Shown here in pieces: positions 8,291 to 17,700 of a stretch of DNA of 26,747 bases; the first letter of the stretch is position 1; every line of letters begins with the position of its first letter. The DNA is from a virus. Under the pieces are notes generated by a model. That model was not told the DNA's origin, did not search any database, and saw nothing but the letters and a program-made list of their open reading frames with translations. Location: IMG/VR virus record IMGVR_UViG_3300001450_000220, positions 1-26,747 of that record. One strand, given 5' to 3'. A program made the position numbers and the translations under genes.

Positions 8291-9253
8291 ATGGTAACAC
8301 CTTTTTCATTAGAAGAACAATTTAGTGGCGTTAGGAATATAGCTCAAGAAAAATCAAGACAAAGAATGTTTGATAATCAGGCTGTAGAAGCTACTAATGA
8401 GTTAAAAGAAAAAATTGAAAAAATGCAAGCTAAAATCAAAAAACAAGGTGGTCTTTTTGCAAAATTTGGGAAAAATGCAGGTTTAATAAAAACATTAACT
8501 AGCATAGCTTTAAGTGCTATTCCTGGTGTTGGTCCAGCTGCAGCTCTTGCTATGAACGCAGCTGATTTAAGAAAAACACAAAATTTAAAAAAACAACAAA
8601 TTAAAGATGTTAAAAAAATGAGAACTGCTCCTAGCGCAAAATATAAAGGAACATTTTTAGAAAATTATCTTACAGGCGGTTTAATGAGTTCTCAATCTCA
8701 AGTAGGCAAATCCTTAGAATCACAAAAACAAATGGGTGCAATTATTGGTGGTTTATCTTTAATTCCTGGTTTAGTAGAAGTTGCTCAAGGAATACCATTT
8801 GCAGAAATAGCTGCTAAAGAAGCGGGTAAAAAAGCAGGAAATGTTGCTATAAACAATCTGCAAAATCAAACAATGAATTATATTCCTGAAGGGTTAGAAA
8901 GTGGTAAACCTTTAAATAATTTATTTGCTAATATAGAGCAAAATATAATGAATGCACCTTCTCGTAGATTTCAAGCTGCAGGTGAATCAATAGTAGGTAA
9001 AAGTGGTTTAGAGTCTATATCAAGTAGCTCAGCTGGCATGCAATCTAGTGCTTTTTCAAATAAAATTGCAGATTTAACAAGTAAAGTAGGAGGTATGAGT
9101 GTACCTTATACAAATGATATGTTAAAAATTAATAATTTAACAGGTCCTTTAGGCGCTGGCGCAACAACTATAGCTGAACAGTTAGCTAGACAATATTTCT
9201 CTCAAACTGAAGAAGGAAGCATGCCTCGTGCAAGTGCACCTAAGTTTTACTAA
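8291..9253 (+). CDS. putative internal virion protein, 320 aa
   Basis: The ATG follows an AAGGAG site. Residues 30-55 form a charged coiled coil. Residues about 64-92 are Ala/Gly-rich and hydrophobic (SIALSAIPGVGPAAALAMNA), with a second hydrophobic patch near 148-175. This pattern suits ejected internal core proteins, which insert into the cell envelope during DNA delivery. It is the first of four adjacent genes ending in the giant protein, as in T7-like internal core clusters. No sequence-level match to a named family is recognised. Confidence 0.5.
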   Translation: MVTPFSLEEQFSGVRNIAQEKSRQRMFDNQAVEATNELKEKIEKMQAKIKKQGGLFAKFGKNAGLIKTLTSIALSAIPGVGPAAALAMNAADLRKTQNLKKQQIKDVKKMRTAPSAKYKGTFLENYLTGGLMSSQSQVGKSLESQKQMGAIIGGLSLIPGLVEVAQGIPFAEIAAKEAGKKAGNVAINNLQNQTMNYIPEGLESGKPLNNLFANIEQNIMNAPSRRFQAAGESIVGKSGLESISSSSAGMQSSAFSNKIADLTSKVGGMSVPYTNDMLKINNLTGPLGAGATTIAEQLARQYFSQTEEGSMPRASAPKFY

Positions 9254-9275
9254 AAATTAATTTAAAAGGAAGAAT

Positions 9276-9953
9276 ATGTCATTATTAGATAGATTAATAC
9301 CTGCAGGATTCCAAAGCAATGTTTCTGCAACTTTCAGCCCTAAAACTTATGCATTAACATCAGATGAGTTTTTACCAGGGTGGGGTGAAGGAGAACATAG
9401 GTATAGAAGATTTAAAGAAATTAGAGAAATGGGCTATGAACCTACTGAAGAATTAGCTGATATTTTAATGTCTGACGAATATAAAGATAGCACCTATAAA
9501 TTAATGGATTCAGAGTTTGATAACCCAGAAAATAGCAAATATTTTGTACATAAAAGTGCCGCTTTTGGGATTAATCCTTTTTCTTCACAATCACTAGCTG
9601 AAGGTTTTAAATTAGCTGGTGTAACTGGTTACGACTCATCAATGGCTTCAACTGCAAAACTTTCTAGTCTTAGAGCTTTAGATACTGGCAGTTATGCTGG
9701 ACAAATTGCTGAACAAAGAGGTTCTTTAGCAGATACATTAGTTTCTAGAAGGCAAACAGCACAATCAGCTGGAGGTGGTTTTGCAGGTTATGGAGGCAGA
9801 GCAGCTGGGCAAGAAGCAGCTGAATTAGCATTTGAATCTGGCGTTCAAGATATTTATGGAAATGTAGGTGAGCAAAGAAGTGCAGCTATGCAAAATTTAT
9901 ATGGTCAATTAGATGATTATTCTAAACTTATTAGTCAACAACAAGGAGGTTAA
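9276..9953 (+). CDS. putative internal virion protein, 225 aa
   Basis: An AAGGAAG site precedes the ATG. The N-terminal half is acidic and helical with many aromatics. The C-terminal half (about 120-225) is Ala/Gly/Gln-rich and helical, with a Gly-rich patch (AGGGFAGYGG) and a Gln-rich end (ISQQQGG). Small Ala/Gln-rich helical proteins at this place in podovirus maps are often internal core proteins that form the ejection channel. The role is inferred from gene order and composition. The stop lies in the ribosome site region of the next gene. Confidence 0.45.
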   Translation: MSLLDRLIPAGFQSNVSATFSPKTYALTSDEFLPGWGEGEHRYRRFKEIREMGYEPTEELADILMSDEYKDSTYKLMDSEFDNPENSKYFVHKSAAFGINPFSSQSLAEGFKLAGVTGYDSSMASTAKLSSLRALDTGSYAGQIAEQRGSLADTLVSRRQTAQSAGGGFAGYGGRAAGQEAAELAFESGVQDIYGNVGEQRSAAMQNLYGQLDDYSKLISQQQGG

Positions 9954-9956
9954 TAA

Positions 9957-11759
9957 GTGGTTAAAGTATTACCTGCAGGAGCAAATGTAGATTTAGGATT
10001 AGGCAAAGACCCAATGGACAGGCTAGTTCAAACTGTTGATTTAGCTATGAAAGTTGGTGGTGCTTTTCAAAAAAATCAAGACAGAAGAAGAACTAACTCT
10101 AGCAATGAAATGAATGATTTAATGACTATGTTGACTAATGGTTCACAATTTCTTTCTGGTGATGATTATCAAAAAATTGGAAATCAAATAAAAAATGCTA
10201 CAAGTTCTGCAAGAAGCATAGGAACTCCAACATTAACTACTCAAGCTAATCTTTTAGAAAATGTTCACGAATCAATGTCACAGTCTAATACTGAGTATGA
10301 AAACTCTTTATTAACTTTTAATAATGATTTTATGAATACTGATATATTTAATCAAGCCAATTATACTGATGCAAATGGAAATCCTAACATGGCATTTTTA
10401 GATGAAATAAATGCTAAAGGTATAGATTGGTTTAATGAAACTCAATCAAAATTATCAAACTACCAAAGACAGTTATTTACTGTAGGTGCTAAAGGTGAAT
10501 TAATTCCTAAAAAAAATAATCAAGCATCAAGAAAAGCTCAAGCTGATTATCAAAAAACTCAAAATATGTTTTACAATTTATACGATTCAAGGTTAAACAA
10601 TGTTATATCTGAAGATGAATTTGTGTATATAGCTCAAAATGGTGGATTAACAAATGAGTCTTTAGACAATTACAGACAGGTTGTTCTTGAAAATGCTACT
10701 AGTAGAATAAATAATTTAGAAAGAAGCATTACTTCTAATAATAAACTTACTAGTTCTTTAAAAACAAAAAAAACTGACAAGTTGCGTATAGCTTTAAAAG
10801 ATACTGATGATGGTGAAAACGCATGGATTTTAAATTATTTAGAAGAAAATAAAGATACTTCAGACACAGAATTAAATCAAGCTCTTGATGAATACACTGC
10901 ACAAGATTATGAAGATGTGGAAAAAAACGGTGGTTTTGTTGGAGCAGACGGAGAATTTGAAGAGATGCCAGAAAAAATAAAAAGAGTGTATGATAATTTG
11001 ATAGCTGAAGCAAATAGTACTTCTATATCTTTAAATACAGAATATGACCAATTAAGAACTAGGTTTGATTTTTGGAGTCCTTTTACTTGGGATTCTAAAA
11101 ATAGCGCTAGTATAATATATCCAGGAAGTATTAAAAGTCAATTTAAAGTTGATAGTAAAGAAGAAACAGTAGAAGAAACACCAGTAGTAGAAACACCAGT
11201 AGAAGAAACCCCAATAAAAAATAATGAAAATTTAGTAGAATTAGAAAATAAAGATGATTTTCAAAAGTTAGGTATTAATATATCAGGCAATTTAACTAAA
11301 TCAAATGTAGAGCGTATAAAAGCTGAACTTATGGAAATTTTTAACAATTCAACTTCTGATACTAATTTTGTTAAATTACAATCTTTAAAAAGAGCTAATG
11401 ATGCTATAAATAAAGTAGTTCCAAAAGAGTCTGTTGAGCAGCCTGCATTAAATGAAAAACAATTAAAACAAGCAGTACCAGCATTTGCAAATTTTCAAGA
11501 CAAAACTAAAGATAAAATATCTGATATTAAAGATAAAATTAAAAATAGGAAAGCAAGTTTAGGTCGAATGACAAGCTTCAATAAAGATGTTGAAACAAAA
11601 CAAAAAAATAAACTTTCTGTAGAAATAAAATCTTTGGAAAACGAGCTTGCAAAACAACAATCTTTGCTTAACGATGTAGATATGAACACTTGGCTTAATA
11701 CAGTAGCTAATAAAAATATGGCAAAAAGAATTAAAAAAGGTCAATATTGGAAATTTTAG
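9957..11759 (+). CDS. putative internal virion protein with long helices, 600 aa
   Basis: The start is GTG 9957, supported by AAGGAGGT (9943-9950) six bases upstream. The product is hydrophilic and largely helical, Asn/Lys/Glu/Ser-rich, with coiled-coil stretches near 185-300 and 490-590. A Val/Glu/Thr/Pro linker of tandem pentapeptides (about residues 405-420) separates the two halves. It shows no membrane segment or enzyme motif. Position next to the giant protein suggests a core or ejection protein, but the family is not recognised. It also resembles a scaffold-like elongated protein. Confidence 0.45.
   Translation: MVKVLPAGANVDLGLGKDPMDRLVQTVDLAMKVGGAFQKNQDRRRTNSSNEMNDLMTMLTNGSQFLSGDDYQKIGNQIKNATSSARSIGTPTLTTQANLLENVHESMSQSNTEYENSLLTFNNDFMNTDIFNQANYTDANGNPNMAFLDEINAKGIDWFNETQSKLSNYQRQLFTVGAKGELIPKKNNQASRKAQADYQKTQNMFYNLYDSRLNNVISEDEFVYIAQNGGLTNESLDNYRQVVLENATSRINNLERSITSNNKLTSSLKTKKTDKLRIALKDTDDGENAWILNYLEENKDTSDTELNQALDEYTAQDYEDVEKNGGFVGADGEFEEMPEKIKRVYDNLIAEANSTSISLNTEYDQLRTRFDFWSPFTWDSKNSASIIYPGSIKSQFKVDSKEETVEETPVVETPVEETPIKNNENLVELENKDDFQKLGINISGNLTKSNVERIKAELMEIFNNSTSDTNFVKLQSLKRANDAINKVVPKESVEQPALNEKQLKQAVPAFANFQDKTKDKISDIKDKIKNRKASLGRMTSFNKDVETKQKNKLSVEIKSLENELAKQQSLLNDVDMNTWLNTVANKNMAKRIKKGQYWKF
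11170..11214 (+). repeat. three tandem 15-bp repeats coding V-[EV]-E-T-P
   Basis: Three in-frame 15-base units lie at 11170-11184, 11185-11199 and 11200-11214, each close to GTAGAAGAAACACCA and differing at one or two bases. They encode VEETP, VVETP and VEETP. They form a flexible, acidic, proline-spaced linker between two helical halves of the 600-residue protein. Copy number could vary by slippage without breaking the frame. Confidence 0.85.
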
Positions 11760-11779
11760 ATAAATAATATAGGAAATAT

Positions 11780-14700
11780 ATGCCATATTTAGACTACCAA
11801 AATGTTATAAAACAGGTAAGAGAACAAAACCCCAATTTAAGCAGAAGACTCCCTGATGATGATTTGTTGTATAAATATTTATATAAAAATGTAAATCCTC
11901 AACAAATGACAGGTAATCCAGACGCTGAATTTGAGCCTCCCGAAGATATATTTGAAGCAAGAAGAGAACAGCAAGAAAAGGTCCAAATACAGCAAAGACA
12001 AGACAGTAACCAAGGTAAAATTATAACTACCGATAATCCAAAAAAATGGGTTGCAGAATTTAATTTGGCAGGAGCGCTTGGAGATATATTTGACTCTAAT
12101 TATTTGCGTTACGCAGCCACTCAAGGAACTGCTGACTTAAGTAGAATGATTTTAACTGGAAAATCTGGCTATCAATTGCAAGATAAAGAAACGGGTAAAA
12201 TTATAACTCCAGAAGAATATGCTGAAGATTTAAATGTTTTTCAAGAAGTTGGAGCATGGATATTAGGTCAAGGTAATGTAGCTGATTTAGCAATTTGGGG
12301 TTTATCAGGTGGTTTGGGTAAAATTTTTACTACTACTGGAACAAAGTTAGTTGGTAAAAAGGTTGTTCCTAAAGTAGCCCTATCTGACGGTGCGCAAAAT
12401 TGGTTTCAAGATAAATGGGCTAAATCAAATGTTCAAAAATTTGCAACAAGTCAAAGGAAAAAAAATACTCCTTATTCTAATTATGTAGCAGACTGGGTTG
12501 AGGGCGCACCTGCAAGTATGGCATCTATAGGTGCTTTTAGTGCTGCCGCAGGAACTGTACATAGTGCTGTAAATCAAAGAAAAACTAATGATGATGGTAC
12601 ATCTGCATACAATCCTGAAACAGGAGCATTTGAAGGTACTGTAAGCCCAGGAAAAGTTATTTCAGAAGGTTTGTACGAAGGTATTAAAGGAACTGTATTA
12701 GGTGGAATAACTGCTGGAGTTGCTCCAGGACTTTCTAAAATGATTGGAGATGGAACAAGTAAGCTTCAAAAAAGCAACTCAAACTTTAATAAACGTCTTG
12801 CAGATTTAGCGGTAAGATTCCCAAAAACAACAGCAGGAATACCTGCAGCACCTATTGAAGGTTTTATTTTTGGTAATTTACCATATGTTATTGAAGGTGT
12901 ACCTAAAGATGAAAATGGAAACACAGATTTTGATACAGTGTGGCATGATTTTATGCATGGTACTGTTACTGTAGCTGGACTTAAAACTACAATGGGTTTA
13001 TTAGGGTCAGCTGGACAAGAGTATAAAACATACAAAAATTCTAAGAATTTGGATAAAGACATTAAAAATAATATATCCAATGAAACTATTAATAATGCAA
13101 AGAAAACTTTAAATGAAATATTACCTCCTAATGAAGTAGAAAAGTTTTTTAGAACACTTAGTAATGAAGAAAAAATAAAACTATCTAAAAAGTCATCTAT
13201 AGATTATGAGGTAGATAATTTTATTAATAATGCTGTTAGCGAAGCTCAAAAATTAAAAAAGCTAATGGAAGCTCCTGATTTTAAACTTGAAAGCTTAACT
13301 AGAGAGCAAAAAGAAAACGTACTTACTTCTTATAATACTTTACATGTAGTTAAACAAGTATTGTCAGAAAGACTTTTACCAGAAAATAACAAATCTTTTA
13401 CAGCGAACATAAAAGACTTGTACAACCAAAACAAAAGTAAAGACGCTCTTGCTTGGTCAAAACTTTCAGTAAAAGAAAAAAATAAATTTATAAAAGATAA
13501 AAAAAAGCAACTTGAATCTTTAGTAAAAAGAACAGACGAAACATTTCAATCATTTAATGATAATGTGTATAAACCTGTACATGCTAGTAAAGAAGGTCTT
13601 AAAACAAGAGCAAGAGAATTGGCTGATAAAACTAGAAATCTAGAAAAATCTAAACAAGATGAAGTTGTAAAAAGAATAAAAGCATCAAGTCTTGAAGAAA
13701 TAATAGGCTTTAATAACAAACAATTAACCAAAGCTGAAAAAATATTAAAGGAAGTTGTAGAAAGAAAAAGTCCTGAGCAGCAAATACAAAGCCTTAGAGA
13801 TGAGTTGATTGGGTTAACACTTAGCAAAAGAATGACATTACCAGAGTGGAAACAAGAAATAGAAAGTAGAGTTGTTAAGGGTAATGGGGAAGCAACTATT
13901 AAAAACCTTAGAAGTTTAAGGGATGCTACCAAAAAGTCTGGAGAACAAACAGCTGAAATTATTGATAAAGCTAACCAAGTAGACCTAGAGAAAATAAATA
14001 TTGATTCAAAAACGCCTAAAGGTGCAATAGCAAAAACTAAAGAAGGAAAGGCTAATAATCAGCTATTAAAAGAAGTTAATTTAAGTGACACAAATAAAAA
14101 AATGGCTGTTATCGGAATAGAGCAGTTTTTAAAACCAAGGAATTTAAATTCCCCAGGAAATGTTCAGAAATTATTTAAATTTTTTAAATACTTAGAAAAA
14201 AATCGTTACAATATAAATGAGGCTAATACAACTATATTTAGTAATTTTGTGATGTCTTCTAAATCTAAAGGCGGTTTAGATACTCAGAAAGCTCATGTAA
14301 TGAAGCCATACCAAGATATAGTAGCAGCTTTTTATGGCGGAAAAGCAGGAGGAGCAAAAGCTGTTGCATTTTCTGATATGTATATGGATGCTAAGGGTGT
14401 AGCTACAACACTTAGGGTACCCACAGTAGGTAAAGATAGAGCAACAATTGATACCCCAGAACAAGTTAAACTTTTTGATAAAATTGAAAGTTATGACAAA
14501 ACAGTGTCCAATACAAATCCGAGAGAAGCAAAAGCGGCTGTTGAATTGCTTTACTGGTTTGGTAGAAGAAGTACAGATGTATTGCAACACTTAAAAGTAT
14601 CAGATTTAAATATTTCAAACGGAACAATTAAATTAAGTGCAGCAAAAAAACAAGCAGGAGTAAGGGTATACTCAGAATATCCCTTAAAAGACGTATTGCC

Positions 14701-17700
14701 AAATCTTTTTAATAGACTTGTAAAGATTGCAGAAGGGAAAAACCCTAATAATATTCTTATTTCAAATAGAAGTGGAAAGATAGTTAACCACAATCCTATT
14801 ATAAAAGAAATAATGAAAGATTTAAAAATAAATTTATTTGGAGAGCAAAAAGAGTTTACAGTTAAAAGCTTTAGAAATACTATTGAAACTGATGCTTCTA
14901 GCACAAAGTTAGAATTATTTGCTACAGAACTTACTGGTCGTGGAAAAACTGTACAACAATCATATGTAGAAAAAGATTTTATTAAACAATTTAAAGAATT
15001 TAGAGATTTTAGGTTAGGTAAGAAAACTAAACAAAAAAGTCAGTTATCTGTATGGGAAGAAAAACTTAAAAAATTACAAGAATTAGGAAAACAAGAAAGA
15101 ATGACAGTAGAGCCTGGTAAACCAGTTAGGCCTGAAGCTACTCGTTCTGAAGTATCTAGATTTAAAGAAAAATTTGCTAATAAATATCCTGAATTAACAG
15201 TTGAACTAAATAAAAGTAAACTTAAAGGTGATAAAGGTGAACGTCTTCCAGAAAATGTACTAGAAACTGTTGTTGGTCTTGAAGTAAAAGTAAGACAAGG
15301 CGCTCCTATAGAGGCTGCTGTTCATGGCATGATTCACCCTATTATAAAAACATTAAGAGCTATATCTAAAACTAATAAAGGTAAAAAATTAGGCAAAGAA
15401 GCTTCAGGTCTTATGCGTGAGATTGAGCGTAGAATTGTAAAAACTAAAGAATTTAAAAAGTGGTATAAAAAATATATTACAGAAGATAAAATGAACCCTA
15501 AAGAAGCTAGAGATAGAGCTATTGAAGAAGCTACTGCTGTTAAAATGGGCGAAATTGTTTCAGGCAGGCTTGTAGATAAGACATTTTTTAACAGAATGAC
15601 TGATTGGGCTAAACGTGTATATACTAATATTAAAACATATTTTAAAGATGTAAGTGAACTTAAAGACAATGAATTATTTGACCTGTTTGGGCAAAAAATA
15701 TACAATAGAAACTTAAAAGAAATACCTTTAATGAGTTTTACTCAAGAATCAAAAGGTAAAATGCAGTTTATGACTGTTGACAAAAACATAAGTCCTAGTG
15801 ATTTAGTTGATATGGCTAAAAAACAGATAGATTTATATGCTAAACGATATAAATTAAATAAATCTAGCAAAGAAGCTTTGGTAGAACAACTATTGTTAGA
15901 GGCTGAAGTAGTAGGTAAAGATATAAATATGGTAGGCGGACCTGAAGCTGTAAAAATAATAAATGAACTTCAAAAAGTTGATTACCAAGCTATTGTAGGA
16001 AATAAAGATATTATTGAAAGATTAAAAATTAATTCTAAAATAAAACAATACAAGAAAAGTACAGATATAACATCTAAACAAGAAAAAGAATGGTTTGAGT
16101 TAAATGGGCAAACAGACGTTGTAAATGCTTCTATAGGATTGTTAAGAGATTGGAAAGATATTGTATATCAAGCTCAAGACCTTAAAGGTGCTAGACCTAA
16201 AATTAATAACGATATAGCAGAAACTTTAAACGCTAAAGATGTTAGTGGCAGAATGACCTCAACTACATTTAATAAATTAAAATTATCTGCACAATCAGGA
16301 CTTGTTGGATTTAACAGAGTAGCAAAATATTTAAAATTAGATAAACTTCATAAATGGGTTTCAACTCATTTAACTGCTGAACAAAGTCATATTGGAAGAC
16401 TGAATGGTTTTATTGCAAGAGCAGAAGGTAGAGGTTACCCTATGTTTAGTAAGGCTAGAAAACAAATATCTAAAAGCTGGAAAGCTGTTGAAGAAGTATT
16501 TGGTTTATTAGAGTCAAGTGATAAAAATGGTGCATTTAAAAGATTAAATGACCCTACAGTAGACAAAGCTGACAAAGCAAAAGCTTTGAAGTTTATTAAA
16601 AAAGCTTTTATAGTTAAGACTAAGAAAAACAAAAAAACAGGACAAACAGAGTATTTTAATGAAGGTATTAATTGGGACCCAGTAACAAAAAAAGGAACTC
16701 TTCAAGGTGAATTAATGTATTTTTTTAAAGAAGGAGTTATGAAGCATTATGTAAGAGAATTTTCTACTCTTATTGATATGCAATTTCCTAAAATTGGAGC
16801 AAGAGAAGCGTTTATAAAAGAAAATGGTATTAATTTTTTAAATAAAACTAAAAAAGGATTTTATATACCTATAAGATTTTCAGATGCGTTTGGTGAATTT
16901 TATAGCCCGCAAAGTGTGCAAAGTGCTAAAAAAATACAAAAAGTTGGTAGAGAATATGCTATAGATATGGCAAAAATAAAATACGGAGATAAATATACAA
17001 AAGCTACTACTGCAGAAAAAACTAAATTAGTAAATAAATTTTTAGAAATGGGTATAGATAGAGCTAGAATTGAGATGTATACCGCAGTTGATTTCGGGTC
17101 TGGTAAAATGACTGTTAAGAATTTAATAACTAGAAACAAATTTCAATTTGAACAAACTATTAAAGGTGAAAAAGGTGAAAAAATAAAAGTTTTTGATAAC
17201 AATTTTGAAAGTTTAATGATGCCTTACTCAACAGGAATGGCTAAGCTTCTTGCAAATATGGAATATGCGCCATGGGCTGTAGGTTTAAAAGGGTATTCAG
17301 GGACTGGTGATGTTGCAGCTATGCTTGGGCAAGCATCTAAAACTTTAGGTGTAAAAGGAAAATTTGGGCAAAAAATACAAAGAATAATCAAAGACGGTAT
17401 GATGGAAAGAACAGGGTCATCTACAACTCAAGATGTTTTACCTACAATTACTGGTATTACAAGAGAATATACAGCTACTTTAATGAGATTACAGCTTGGT
17501 GGTTTAATTCCTTTAACAGGTACTTGGAATATAATGGAGCAAAGCAAACAGATGGTAATGGCATATAAGATAATGGATGTTGCTAAAAGCTTTGTTAAAT
17601 CATTTAATTTAGCAGAAAGAATTGCTACTGAAGATGCAGGTGCTGTTTCTAGTATAGGTTTATTAGGCTATAAACCAGGTCAATTTAATTTACTTGGTAA

